From CAZGUH01 sp964529005 (GTDB lineage Bacteria; Actinomycetota; Acidimicrobiia; Acidimicrobiales; Ilumatobacteraceae), in contig CAZGUH010000001.1 in assembly GCA_964529005.1 (NCBI GenBank), positions 206,994 through 270,993 of the forward strand: 64,000 nucleotides of DNA, given 5' to 3'. The translations under genes and the position numbers were made by a program. Under the pieces are notes generated by a model. That model searched no databases. It was given only the letters and a program-made list of their open reading frames with translations, and was not told the DNA's origin. This document shows, piece by piece, positions 27,744 to 35,751 of this stretch (its first letter is position 1; each line of letters begins with the position of its first letter).

Positions 27744-28018
27744 CCGACATCGATCACGACGTCAACGAGATCGCTGCGCCGGTCGCGACAGCGGTCCTCA
27801 CCCACGTCGTCCGTTCGATCGTCGACGACCCCGACGCGGTGCGCGTCGAGGGTATTCCGGGGCGCAACCGCGTGAAGCTCGAGGTCAAGGTCGGCCCTGG
27901 AGATCTGGGCCGGGTCATCGGCCGCCGCGGCCGCACCGCCCAGAGCATCCGCACCGTGGTGCGAGCCGCCGCCACCCGCGACGGGGTGGATGTCGACGTC
28001 GACTTCGTCGACGACTGA
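27740..28018 (+). CDS. khpA: KH-domain RNA-binding protein KhpA
   Basis: 92 aa, a single KH domain with the GxxG loop in GRVIGRRGRTAQSIR. KhpA binds RNA with KhpB and affects cell length and translation in Gram-positives. The GTG start overlaps the rpsP TGA (GTGA), so it is translationally coupled, as in most actinobacteria. Confidence 0.93.
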   Translation: MTDIDHDVNEIAAPVATAVLTHVVRSIVDDPDAVRVEGIPGRNRVKLEVKVGPGDLGRVIGRRGRTAQSIRTVVRAAATRDGVDVDVDFVDD

Positions 28019-28020
28019 CC

Positions 28021-28506
28021 TTGCCTGGCGGGGCAGCGCAACCGGAGGGCTTGCTCGAGGTCGGCCGGATCGGACGCGCCCACGGCATCCGCGGCGCGGT
28101 CTACGTAACGCTCACCACCGACGTCGACGAGCGGCTCGACCCCGGGACGCAGCTGTGGGCCAAGGACCGCTGGTTGACGGTCGTGACCGCGCGTCATCAG
28201 CGCGAGGCCCGCTGGATCGTCGAGTTCGACGGTGTGGTCGACCGCACGAGCGCGGAGCGCCTGACCGGAACGGCATTGCTCGCCGAACCCGTCGACGACC
28301 CTGACGCTCTGTGGGTGCACGATCTCGTCGGCGCGCAGGTCGTCGAGGTCGACGGGACACCACGCGGCGAATGCGTCGCGGTGATTGCCAATCCCGCCAA
28401 CGACCTGCTCGAGCTGGACAGCGGCGCCCTCGTGCCCGTGACGTTCGTGACCGAGGTGGCCGGCGGCATGATCACGATCGATCCGCCCGAAGGCCTCTTC
28501 GACTGA
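28021..28506 (+). CDS. rimM: Ribosome maturation factor RimM
   Basis: 161 aa. N-terminal barrel (VGRIGRAHGIRGAVYV) and C-terminal PRC barrel (WVHDLVGAQVVEVDG). It assists 16S rRNA processing and 30S assembly with S19. The likely start is TTG 28021, two bases after khpA; a second TTG at 28051 just before LEVGRIG is possible but would trim the barrel. No ATG/GTG fits. Confidence 0.93.
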   Translation: MPGGAAQPEGLLEVGRIGRAHGIRGAVYVTLTTDVDERLDPGTQLWAKDRWLTVVTARHQREARWIVEFDGVVDRTSAERLTGTALLAEPVDDPDALWVHDLVGAQVVEVDGTPRGECVAVIANPANDLLELDSGALVPVTFVTEVAGGMITIDPPEGLFD

Positions 28507-28555
28507 GGGCGGGTGCCGGAGCGAGCGCCACACGCGATTCGTAGGCTGGCGAGCC

Positions 28556-29290
28556 GTGCGCATCGACGTCTTCAGCCTCTTCCCCGGCCTGGTGGACGCG
28601 TTCTGCGCCGAGAGCCTGCTCGGCAAGGCGCGCACGGGCGGCCTCGTCGACCTGCGCCTGCACGACCTGCGCGAGCACACCACCGACGTGCACCGCACGG
28701 TCGACGACACCCCGTTCGGCGGCGGGGCCGGCATGGTGATCCGGCCCGAGCCGGTGTTCGCCAGCGTGGACGCCGCCGACCCGCCGCGACCGCTGTACCT
28801 GCTCGGTCCGGGAGGGCGACGGTTCGACCAGGCGCTCGCCCACGAGCTCGCCGAGGGCGACGGGTTCAGCCTGCTGTGCGGCCGCTACGAGGGCGTCGAC
28901 CACCGCATCCGCGAGCACCTCGTCGACGGTGAGCTCAGCGTGGGCGACGTCGTGCTCGCCGGCGGGGAGGTCGCCGCCTGCCTCGTGATCGAGGCGGTCA
29001 CGCGCCTGCTCCCGGGAGTGATGGGCAACGACGTCAGCCCGGTGACCGAGAGCTTCGGCGCAGCAGGCCTGCTCGAGGAACCGCAGTACACCCGCCCGGC
29101 AGAGTTCCGGGGATGGAAGGTGCCCGACATCCTCCGCAGCGGCGACCACGGCAAGATCGCCCGCTGGCGGCGCGCCCAGGCGCTACACCGCACGCTCGCC
29201 GCCCGGCCCGACCTCATCGAGCGCCGCGGTGGTCTCAGCGCGGAGGAGCAGCGGCTGTTGGAAGAGTTCCCTGCGGTGCCGTATCCTTGA
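28556..29290 (+). CDS. trmD: tRNA (guanine-N1)-methyltransferase TrmD
   Basis: 244-aa SPOUT methyltransferase making m1G37. Recognisable by MRIDVFSLFP, the SAM-binding trefoil knot LCGRYEGVDHRI...SVGDVVLAGGE and the PQYTRP motif. The GTG start follows TAGGCT (28542-28547) by 8 bases, so it may be transcribed on its own in addition to read-through from rpsP. Confidence 0.97.
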   Translation: MRIDVFSLFPGLVDAFCAESLLGKARTGGLVDLRLHDLREHTTDVHRTVDDTPFGGGAGMVIRPEPVFASVDAADPPRPLYLLGPGGRRFDQALAHELAEGDGFSLLCGRYEGVDHRIREHLVDGELSVGDVVLAGGEVAACLVIEAVTRLLPGVMGNDVSPVTESFGAAGLLEEPQYTRPAEFRGWKVPDILRSGDHGKIARWRRAQALHRTLAARPDLIERRGGLSAEEQRLLEEFPAVPYP

Positions 29291-29330
29291 GCGTTCCCCC
29301 GTAGCCCCCGACGCTGGAAGTGCGCGCGCC

Positions 29331-29678
29331 ATGAAGTCCACCGATCTCGTCGACAACCAGTACCTGCGGACCGATATCCCCGATTTCGGCCCCGGCGACG
29401 AGCTCAAGGTGCACGTGCGCGTGGTCGAGGGCGGCAAGGAGCGCGTGCAGGTCTTCCAGGGCAACGTCATCGCCCGTGCGGGCAGCGGTGTCCAAGAGAC
29501 GTACACCGTGCGCAAGCTGTCCGGCGGTGTCGGCGTCGAGCGCACCTTCCCCGTGCACGCGCCGACCGTGGCCAAGATCGAAGTCGTCCGCCGCGGCGAC
29601 GTGCGCCGGGCCAAGCTGTATTACCTGCGGGGCCGGACGGGCAAGGCCGCCAAGATCAAGGAAAAGCGCGAGAAGTGA
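29331..29678 (+). CDS. rplS: 50S ribosomal protein L19
   Basis: 115 aa, bL19, with DFGPGDELKVHVRVVEG, RVQVFQGNVIAR and the C-terminal RRAKLYYLRGRTGKAAKIKE. The ATG at 29331 begins the conserved N-terminus. A short hairpin overlaps its stop codon. Confidence 0.98.
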   Translation: MKSTDLVDNQYLRTDIPDFGPGDELKVHVRVVEGGKERVQVFQGNVIARAGSGVQETYTVRKLSGGVGVERTFPVHAPTVAKIEVVRRGDVRRAKLYYLRGRTGKAAKIKEKREK

Positions 29679-29691
29679 CCTTTGGGGTCAC
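29675..29691 (+). terminator. Small hairpin over the rplS stop codon
   Basis: GTGACC and GGTCAC form a perfect 6-bp stem with a 5-base loop, and the rplS TGA lies within the stem. There is no T tract, so it is more likely an attenuator or mRNA 3'-end stabiliser than a terminator. Confidence 0.35.
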
Positions 29692-29718
29692 CCGCGCAAT
29701 CGGGACGAGGACCCTCCC

Positions 29719-30012
29719 ATGAGCACCGACGATCTCGAGAACTTCGAGGCCGAGCGGGAGCTCCAACTCGCGCAGGAGTATCAGGACGTGGCGGGCATGT
29801 TCCGCTACGCCGTCGAGACCGAGCGCCGGTTCTACCTGGCCAACGACGTGCAGCTCACGATGGTGGGCGACGCGGCGCGGCCGATCATCGAGGTGGTGCT
29901 GACCGACGCATGGGTTTGGGACATGTACCGCAAGACCCGCTTCGTGGCGAAGGTGCGGGTCCTGAGCTTCAAGGACGTCAACGTCGAGGAGCTGCCGCAC
30001 TCCGACCTGTGA
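29719..30012 (+). CDS. DUF2469 conserved actinobacterial protein
   Basis: 97 aa, highly charged, matches the DUF2469 family that sits beside yraN throughout actinobacteria (motifs AERELQLAQEYQDV, ERRFYLAN, WDMYR). Function unknown. In most relatives lepB and rnhB separate it from rplS; here only 40 bases do. The yraN GTG overlaps its stop. Confidence 0.92.
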   Translation: MSTDDLENFEAERELQLAQEYQDVAGMFRYAVETERRFYLANDVQLTMVGDAARPIIEVVLTDAWVWDMYRKTRFVAKVRVLSFKDVNVEELPHSDL

Positions 30013-30362
30013 CGCCCGCCGGCGGCGCCAACGGGGCACGTGGGCGCTGGGGAGAGGAGCGGGCGGCGGCCTGGTACCGCGCTCACGGGTTCACGATCGT
30101 CGCTGCGAACTGGCGGTGTGAGCTCGGCGAGCTCGATCTCGTGGCGCGGCGCGAACGACTCGTGGTGTTCGCCGAGGTGAAGGCGCGCCGCACCGAGCGA
30201 TACGGCCCTGCCGCAGCCGCCGTCGGCCCCGCGAAGCAGGCCCGCGTGCGACGTCTCGCCGTGAGGTGGCTGGCCGACCACGACGTGCACGGCGTCGACG
30301 TGCGCTTTGACGTGGTCGCCGTGACAGGCGTGCGGGTCGAGGTGATCGAAGCGGCGTTCTGA
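30009..30362 (+). CDS. YraN/UPF0102 endonuclease-like protein
   Basis: 117 aa with the PD-(D/E)XK core of the UPF0102 family: RWGEERAAAWYRAHGF, CELGELDLVARRE and VVFAEVKARR. Often linked to DNA uptake or repair, but no activity is firmly assigned. GTGA overlap with the DUF2469 stop. Confidence 0.9.
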   Translation: MTPAGGANGARGRWGEERAAAWYRAHGFTIVAANWRCELGELDLVARRERLVVFAEVKARRTERYGPAAAAVGPAKQARVRRLAVRWLADHDVHGVDVRFDVVAVTGVRVEVIEAAF

Positions 30363-30372
30363 CGCGGCCCGG

Positions 30373-30627
30373 TCAGCCGGCGTGCGTGCGCGCCCGGCGA
30401 TCCCAGCAGGCGCGATGCCAGTGCCGGCGGAGCTCGGGCGCATCGGCCGGCACGACGACCAGGTGGCCGACACCGGGAGCGATGTCGCGATGGCAGCCAG
30501 GACACACGTACGTCTTGAGCGCTTCGTACGGCTGGATGCGCCGCACCGCGAGGTCACCGAAGCCGCCGTCCCACAACCCGGCGCGCCGCGGGCGGAGAGC
30601 CCGCCGCCTCAGCCGAGGACGGTCCAC
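30373..30627 (-). CDS. Small CxxC/HxxC protein of a conserved actinobacterial family
   Basis: 84 aa. It carries YVCPGCHRDI and HWHRACW, a probable zinc ribbon, and the aromatic core GLWDGGFGDLAVRRI. It resembles short actinobacterial proteins sometimes misnamed ATP/GTP-binding. The start is uncertain: GTG 30627 overlaps the upstream 36-aa gene by 19 bases; TTG 30576 would leave 67 residues. Role unknown. Confidence 0.65.
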   Translation of the reverse strand: MDRPRLRRRALRPRRAGLWDGGFGDLAVRRIQPYEALKTYVCPGCHRDIAPGVGHLVVVPADAPELRRHWHRACWDRRARTHAG

Positions 30628-30719
30628 AGGACGAGCGCCACGGCGATGGCGATCGCGGCGATGACGAACACCAGGTCGCCGCGATGGCGGACGAACCGGC
30701 GGTACGGGTTGTATCCCAC
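30609..30719 (-). CDS. 36-aa single-span membrane protein
   Basis: Begins MGYNPYRRFVRHRGD, then a clear membrane span (LVFVIAAIAIAVALVLW) and ends TVLG. An in-frame TAA lies just upstream, so GTG 30719 is the only start. The GYNPYR opening followed by one span is a pattern I recall from short actinobacterial membrane proteins. Probably one transcript with the zinc-ribbon gene downstream. Confidence 0.6.
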   Translation of the reverse strand: MGYNPYRRFVRHRGDLVFVIAAIAIAVALVLWTVLG

Positions 30720-30834
30720 GGTCGACCATTATGGAGGGCTCGGCCCGTGCGCCGGCGGCTGACCGCCCGCGACGATCAGCTGACGCCCGGCACCTGACGG
30801 CCGGCCTGCCGGCCGGCCCGGTACGGTTCGTGTG

Positions 30835-31533
30835 GTGCGACGCACCGTGCTGTCCCTGGTCGCCGCTGCGATCGTGCTGGTTCCCGCGTCGCGCGCCGGC
30901 GCGCAGGACGACGAACCGCCCACCGAGCCGAACGCGCCCCTGGTCATCGTGCCCGCCGGCTGCGTCGCGCCGGCGCCTGCCCGAGCCGTCTTCGTCGGCA
31001 CGCTCGTCGACAGCGTCCCCAACACGGCCCGCTTCTCCGTCGACCAGGTGCGCGCCGGTTCCCTCGACGGGTTCGCCGTCGGCGGTCAGGTCGACGTGGA
31101 CTACGACGACGAGACGCGGTTCTTGGACATCGGTGAGACGTATCTCGTCGGCGTGGGCATCGACCCGGTCACGGACCGCTTGTCGTCGAAGGTCCGCGAG
31201 CCGGCGCCGCTGTTCGGAGGCAACGACGTCATCGGCGTGGACGACACCGACGTGCTCTGTCCCGAGATCGGGGACCCGATCCGCACGGTCTTCCCGGATG
31301 GCTCCAGCGTCGAGACCGGTGTGTTCTCGCCCCTCGCCGAGAACCGCAGCGAGGTGGTGCGGGCGCTCGCACTGCCTGCGGTCGTGGCGTTCGCCATCCT
31401 GCTCGGGCTCGCTGCGCTGAAGGCCGCGATCGCGGGTATCGGCCGCGGCTACGGCGTGCTCGCACGACGCGCGCTCGGCGTGCCATCCCCGGCGCGCCCC
31501 GGGCGAGTCGGCCAGCGCCGACACACGGGCTGA
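30835..31533 (+). CDS. Exported single-span membrane protein, unknown
   Basis: 232 aa. Signal peptide (cleaved near SRAGAQ), an extracellular region of about 150 residues with two cysteines (AGCVAP and DVLCPE) that may form a disulfide, then a membrane span near 185-205 and a basic tail. The middle (FVGTLVDSV...FSVDQVRAGSLDG...VDVDYDDE) looks like an OB-like beta domain. GTG 30835 is 7 bases after TACGGT (30822-30827); GTG 30832 is adjacent. Confidence 0.7.
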   Translation: MRRTVLSLVAAAIVLVPASRAGAQDDEPPTEPNAPLVIVPAGCVAPAPARAVFVGTLVDSVPNTARFSVDQVRAGSLDGFAVGGQVDVDYDDETRFLDIGETYLVGVGIDPVTDRLSSKVREPAPLFGGNDVIGVDDTDVLCPEIGDPIRTVFPDGSSVETGVFSPLAENRSEVVRALALPAVVAFAILLGLAALKAAIAGIGRGYGVLARRALGVPSPARPGRVGQRRHTG

Positions 31534-31565
31534 CGGGCCGACGGGCCGACCATCACGGCTGATCG

Positions 31566-32258
31566 TCAGCTGTGCATCGCTCGAGCGGCATTCGCCGCGG
31601 CGCGCAGCTCGTCCACGGCGTGCGTCAGGCCGTGAGGATCGCGGTACAGCGCGCTGCCCGCGACCAGAACGTTGGCTCCGGCCGCGGTCGCGCCGGCGGC
31701 CGTCGCCGGACCGATGCCACCGTCGACCTCGAGGTCGATCATGTCGCTGAGTCCGGCGCCGTCGATGAGCGCGCGCACGGCGGCGATCTTCGGCTCCATC
31801 GTGGCGATGTAGGTCTGGCCGCCGAAGCCCGGATTGACGGTCATGACGAGCACCAGATCGACGAGGTCGAGCACGTGCGCGATGGTGTCGATCGGCGTGG
31901 CCGGGTTGAGCGCCACCCCCGCGCTGGCCCCGAACGACCGAATGTTGGCGAGCGTGCGGTGCAAGTGCGGGCACGCTTCCACGTGCACGATCAACCGCCG
32001 GCATCCGGCCTCGACGTAGCGCTCGGCGAGCACGTCGGGGGTCAGCACCATGAGGTGCGCTTCGAACGGCAGGCCGGTGTGCGAGCGGGCGGCAGCGATG
32101 ACGTCGGGGCCGAACGTGAGGTTCGGCACGAACTGGCCGTCCATCACATCCCACTGCACGAGGTCGACCCCCGCGGCTTCGAGGGCGGCCAACTCGTCGC
32201 CGAGGCGGGCGAAGTCGGCGGGCAGGACGGAGGGAGCGATCTGGATCGGGCGGGCCAT
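31566..32258 (-). CDS. rpe: Ribulose-phosphate 3-epimerase
   Basis: 230-aa TIM barrel interconverting ribulose-5-P and xylulose-5-P in the pentose phosphate and Calvin pathways. Signatures: IAPSVLPADFARLGDEL, WDVMDGQFVPNLTFGP, HLMV, VNPGFGGQTYI and the metal-binding DLEVDGGI. A TAGCGT box lies 9 bases before the ATG. Divergent from the RNA methyltransferase. Confidence 0.96.
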   Translation of the reverse strand: MARPIQIAPSVLPADFARLGDELAALEAAGVDLVQWDVMDGQFVPNLTFGPDVIAAARSHTGLPFEAHLMVLTPDVLAERYVEAGCRRLIVHVEACPHLHRTLANIRSFGASAGVALNPATPIDTIAHVLDLVDLVLVMTVNPGFGGQTYIATMEPKIAAVRALIDGAGLSDMIDLEVDGGIGPATAAGATAAGANVLVAGSALYRDPHGLTHAVDELRAAANAARAMHS

Positions 32259-32319
32259 CGCGCCAGGACGCTAACGCGGCCGCCGTGCAACGCGCGTGCC
32301 TGCCCGTACCATCGACGAG

Positions 32320-33534
32320 GTGACCGTCGTCGAGCTCCGGCCTGATCGTCTCGTGGCGGGCGGCGCAGCACTCGCCCGCGCCGCGGACGGCAGGGTGGTG
32401 TTCGTCGATGGAGCGCTGCCCGGCGAGACGGTGCGCGCGCTGATCACCGACGAGCGGCGCGATTTCGCTCGGGCGACGACGGTCGCGGTGATCGATGCCG
32501 CCGCCGATCGAATCGGCGAGCCCTGCCCGCACCGAGCCCGCGGGTGCGGTGGGTGCGATTGGCAGTTCGTCGCGCCGAGCGCGCAGCTCGCGTGGAAGGC
32601 GCAGATCGTCGCGGATGCACTCGCTCGTCTGGGCCGCGTCACCGACCCGGTCGTGCGCGCCCGTGGCGCGGTCGCGGCGTCCGCCTACCGCACGACGTTG
32701 CGTGCTGCGATCGATCACGACGGCGTCGCCGGCTTTCGCGCTCGGGCGTCGCACGACGTCGTCCACGCCGATTCGTGTCTCGTGGCGCATCCTGCGCTCT
32801 CGTCGGCGTTGGCGTCGCTGCGGGCCCCCGGAGCGGTCGAGGTGACGATGCGCACCAGCGTGGCGACCGGCCAGATGACGGCTCTCGCCGACCCTGACGA
32901 CGCGGCGATCACGGGCCTGCCGGATCACGCGCAGGTGGGCCCGGCGGCGACGCTCGACGAGATCGTCGCGGGCGTGCGGCTGCGCGTGTCGGCCGGCTCG
33001 TTCTTCCAGTCGGGACCCGCCGCCGCTGACCTCCTCGTGGCGGCGGTCGCCGATGCGGTCGGAGATGTCGCCGGCGCCACGGCCGTCGACGCCTACGGCG
33101 GCGTGGGCCTGTTCGCTGCGACGGCGCTCGCGGCGTGCGCGGACGTGACCGTGGTCGAGGCCTCGCGCTCGTCGTGCGACGACGCCCGCCACAACCTGCA
33201 CGGGCGGCGGGCCCGTGTCGTGCGCGCGCGTCTCGAACGGTGGCGAGCGAGCCGTGCCGACGTGGTCGTCGCCGACCCCGCGCGCTCGGGCCTCGGCCGC
33301 GGCGCCGTTCAACGGCTGGCCGAGACGTCGGCCGACCGGTTCGTGCTCGTCAGCTGCGACGCGGCAGCCCTCGGGCGCGACGTGAAGCTCCTCGCCGAGA
33401 ACGGCTACGAGCTCGAGGTGGTGGCGGTGCTCGACCTGTTTCCCCACACGCACCACGTCGAGGCCGTGGCGACGTTCTCCAGGCGGCATGCTGGAGGACG
33501 TGCTTCGTCCCGTCGTCGCTCCCGAGGTCGCTGA
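32320..33534 (+). CDS. TrmA/RlmD-family 23S rRNA or tRNA m5U methyltransferase
   Basis: About 404 aa. N-terminal TRAM domain, a 4Fe-4S motif (PCPHRARGCGGCDWQ plus ADSCLVAH), then a Rossmann methyltransferase with VDAYGGVGLFA, VVADPARSGLG and the catalytic cysteine in VSCDAAALGRD. Whether it modifies tRNA U54 or 23S rRNA cannot be decided. GTG 32320 lies 7 bases after TACCAT (32307-32312); GTG 32296 is an alternative. psuG begins inside its 3' end, 47 bases before the stop. Confidence 0.9.
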   Translation: MTVVELRPDRLVAGGAALARAADGRVVFVDGALPGETVRALITDERRDFARATTVAVIDAAADRIGEPCPHRARGCGGCDWQFVAPSAQLAWKAQIVADALARLGRVTDPVVRARGAVAASAYRTTLRAAIDHDGVAGFRARASHDVVHADSCLVAHPALSSALASLRAPGAVEVTMRTSVATGQMTALADPDDAAITGLPDHAQVGPAATLDEIVAGVRLRVSAGSFFQSGPAAADLLVAAVADAVGDVAGATAVDAYGGVGLFAATALAACADVTVVEASRSSCDDARHNLHGRRARVVRARLERWRASRADVVVADPARSGLGRGAVQRLAETSADRFVLVSCDAAALGRDVKLLAENGYELEVVAVLDLFPHTHHVEAVATFSRRHAGGRASSRRRSRGR

Positions 33535-34414
33535 CGCTCTCGCCGCCGGCGCGCCGGTCGTCGCGCTGGAGTCGACCATCTTCTCCCACCTCGGCCTGCC
33601 GTCGCCCGCCAACGCGGCCGCCCTCGAACGCTGCTGCGCAGCGTTGCGCGCGGGTGGGGCGACGCCCGCGATCACTGCGGTTCTCGATGGCGTCGTCCGC
33701 GTCGGCCTGACGGGTGACGAGCACGAGCGAATCCTCGGGCCGGCGCGCAAGACTGCCGAGCGCGACATCGCGGTGGCGTGCGCGCAACGATGGGAGTTCG
33801 GCGCCACGACCGTGTCCGCGTCGCTGGCGATCGCCGCCGCGGCGGGGATCCGGGTGTTCTCGACCGGTGGCATCGGCGGGGTCCACCGCGGCGCAGAGCT
33901 GACCGGCGACGTGTCCGCCGACCTCGATGCCATCGCCCACCATCCCGTCGTCACCGTGTGTGCCGGAGCGAAGGCGTTCCTCGACCTCGCCCGCACGCTC
34001 GAGCACCTCGAGACCGCAGGGGTGCCGGTGCTCGGCTGGCGGACCGAGTGGTTCCCCGCGTTCTACACCCGATCGAGCGGCCTGCGCGTTGCACACCGGG
34101 TGGAGTCGGCGTTCGAGGTCGCCGCGGTGCTGGCTGGCCGGGCTCGTCCGAGCACGGGCGTCTTGCTCACGGCGCCGATCCCCGAGTCCGACGAGCTCGA
34201 CGCCGATCGCATCGACGTCGCGCTCCGCCAGGCGCTCGCCGACTGCGAGGCCGGTGGCATCCGGGGAGCGGCGATCACGCCGTTCGTGCTCGATCGCATC
34301 GCAGCGGTGACTGCAGGCGACAGCGTTCCCGCGAACCTCGCTCTCGCCGAGAACAACGCTCGGGTGGCGGCCGAGGTCGCGGCCGCGGTGTCGGCGACGT
34401 TCACAGGCGGCTGA
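33488..34414 (+). CDS. psuG: Pseudouridine-5'-phosphate glycosidase
   Basis: 308 aa, breaks the C-C bond of pseudouridine 5'-phosphate to give uracil and ribose-5-P. Signatures: ALESTIFSHLGLP, TPAITAVLDG, TTVSASLAIA, FSTGGIGGVHRG and the C-terminal NNARVAAEVA. No psuK kinase is next to it. It overlaps the upstream RNA methyltransferase, so a link with RNA-modification turnover is plausible but inferred. Confidence 0.95.
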   Translation: MLEDVLRPVVAPEVADALAAGAPVVALESTIFSHLGLPSPANAAALERCCAALRAGGATPAITAVLDGVVRVGLTGDEHERILGPARKTAERDIAVACAQRWEFGATTVSASLAIAAAAGIRVFSTGGIGGVHRGAELTGDVSADLDAIAHHPVVTVCAGAKAFLDLARTLEHLETAGVPVLGWRTEWFPAFYTRSSGLRVAHRVESAFEVAAVLAGRARPSTGVLLTAPIPESDELDADRIDVALRQALADCEAGGIRGAAITPFVLDRIAAVTAGDSVPANLALAENNARVAAEVAAAVSATFTGG

Positions 34415-35003
34415 GCCGCCGGTCGACGCGGGCGAGGAATCGTTGGCGCTCGTCGTGCGTCGAGCGGTCGGCGCCGTACAGCGCGATCCAATGCGTCCGG
34501 CATCGCCACGAGCACATCGCCCGCAGCGCGCGTGTGACGGTCCGCTTGCCGGCCTCGCCTTCCAGCGCGTTGACGAACTTCGACGAGCCGTGCGTCGTGA
34601 CGGCCACGATGCGACGGATGTGGGGCAGTCCGGGCCGCAACGTCGCGGCGTGGTCCGGAAGGTCCCAGGCGACGCCGCGCACCCACACGCGGTCGATCCA
34701 CCCCTTCAACATCGCCGGCTGCCCCGACCACCACGTCGGGTACACCAGCACGAGCGCCTCGCACCAGCGAAGGTCGGCGACATGGCGCTCGATCGGATCG
34801 CGCAGCGCCGGTGGGCGCTCGTCGAACGGCGTCATGTGCGCCCGGCGCTCGGCGGCGGTCAGGCGCGGCGCGAAGCCGTCCGCGTACAGATCGGTGACGC
34901 GCACGTCGTGGCCCGATCCGCGCAGCGCGGCGACGACGCGGTCGCGCACGGCGGCGGCGAACGACGTGGGGTCGGGATGGCAGAACACGACGAGCGCGTT
35001 CAC
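34401..35003 (-). CDS. NAD(P)H-quinone oxidoreductase-type flavoprotein, paralogue 1
   Basis: 200 aa, flavodoxin-like fold of the NQO1/MdaB group: ALVVFCHPDPTSFAAAV, VLVYPTWWSGQPAMLKGWIDRV and a C-terminal helical end. It would reduce quinones by two electrons using FMN/FAD. The GTG start overlaps the stop of its upstream paralogue (GTGA). Confidence 0.88.
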   Translation of the reverse strand: MNALVVFCHPDPTSFAAAVRDRVVAALRGSGHDVRVTDLYADGFAPRLTAAERRAHMTPFDERPPALRDPIERHVADLRWCEALVLVYPTWWSGQPAMLKGWIDRVWVRGVAWDLPDHAATLRPGLPHIRRIVAVTTHGSSKFVNALEGEAGKRTVTRALRAMCSWRCRTHWIALYGADRSTHDERQRFLARVDRRLSRL

Positions 35004-35587
35004 AGGCGGGCCATCCTGGTCGCAACGCGGTCGAGGAACGCGCGCCGTTGCGCCGGCGTGGACGTGTCGGTGGAGTACAGCGCCAGCCACTGCCGGCGCG
35101 TGCGCAGACCGGTGTTCAGCCGCGCCGCACGCATCAGGATGCGTCGGCCGTTGTCGTTGATCAGCCACACGTACCGTCGCGGCGACCCGTAGGTGCTGAT
35201 GCCGATCAGCCGGCGCACGTGGGTCAGCCCAGGCCGCACATTGCCGGAGGCGTCGAACAGGAACCCGACGCCGGGAACCAGCACACGCTCGAGCCATCCC
35301 TTCAACACGGCAGGCAACCCCGACCACCACGTCGGGTAGACGAACACGAGTGCCTCCGCGCGTTGCACGATCGCGACGTGCGCGGCGACGAGTGGATCGA
35401 TCACCGGCCGATCGCCGTGGTACGCGCGGTGCTCCTCGATCGTCATCTCGGCTCGGAAGCCGATCGCCTCCAGATCGAGGACGTCGACGTCGTGACCGCT
35501 CCGACGCAGTGCCTCGCACGCCGTGTCGAGCACCGCTCGTCCGAAGCTGTCGTCACACGGATGCGCGAACACGACCGCAATGCGCAC
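35000..35587 (-). CDS. NAD(P)H-quinone oxidoreductase-type flavoprotein, paralogue 2
   Basis: 195 aa, same family and same key stretches as the downstream gene (IAVVFAHPCDDSFGRAV, VYPTWWSGLPAVLKGWLERV). The pair is a tandem duplication followed by divergence. GTG start with TAGCTT 7 bases upstream (35595-35600). The promoter faces away from the 97-bp repeat, which begins 31 bases further upstream. Confidence 0.88.
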   Translation of the reverse strand: MRIAVVFAHPCDDSFGRAVLDTACEALRRSGHDVDVLDLEAIGFRAEMTIEEHRAYHGDRPVIDPLVAAHVAIVQRAEALVFVYPTWWSGLPAVLKGWLERVLVPGVGFLFDASGNVRPGLTHVRRLIGISTYGSPRRYVWLINDNGRRILMRAARLNTGLRTRRQWLALYSTDTSTPAQRRAFLDRVATRMARL

Positions 35588-35630
35588 GGCGCCGAAGCTA
35601 GCGCCGCACGAGCGCCGCGTGCCCAGGCCG

Positions 35631-35727
35631 CTTGGGCGCGTCCCGCTGCTGTGCCGGCAGCCGAACGCGCCCAAGGCACTGGGTCGGGCGCGAGTCGCTG
35701 CTGTGGGCGCAACATGGCGCGCCCAAG
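35631..35727. repeat. 97-bp nested inverted-repeat element, copy B
   Basis: Same layout as copy A: two 45-bp units and a 7-base spacer. The first unit has perfect 10-base arms (CTTGGGCGCG / CGCGCCCAAG); the second has GTCGGGCGCG / CGCGCCCAAG. By hand alignment the two elements agree at about two thirds of positions; the arms are most conserved (9-10 of 10) and the spacer is unconserved. It lies at the 5' edge of the truncated RibD_C gene. Confidence 0.8.
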
Positions 35728-35751
35728 GATGGGAGCGATGCGCGAGCTGCG

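Noticed and set aside
30373..33996. Very long minus-strand open frame (about 1200 codons)
   Set aside because: It runs antisense to rpe-adjacent, methyltransferase and psuG genes with low-complexity Arg-rich translation; only its last ~84 codons resemble a real protein.
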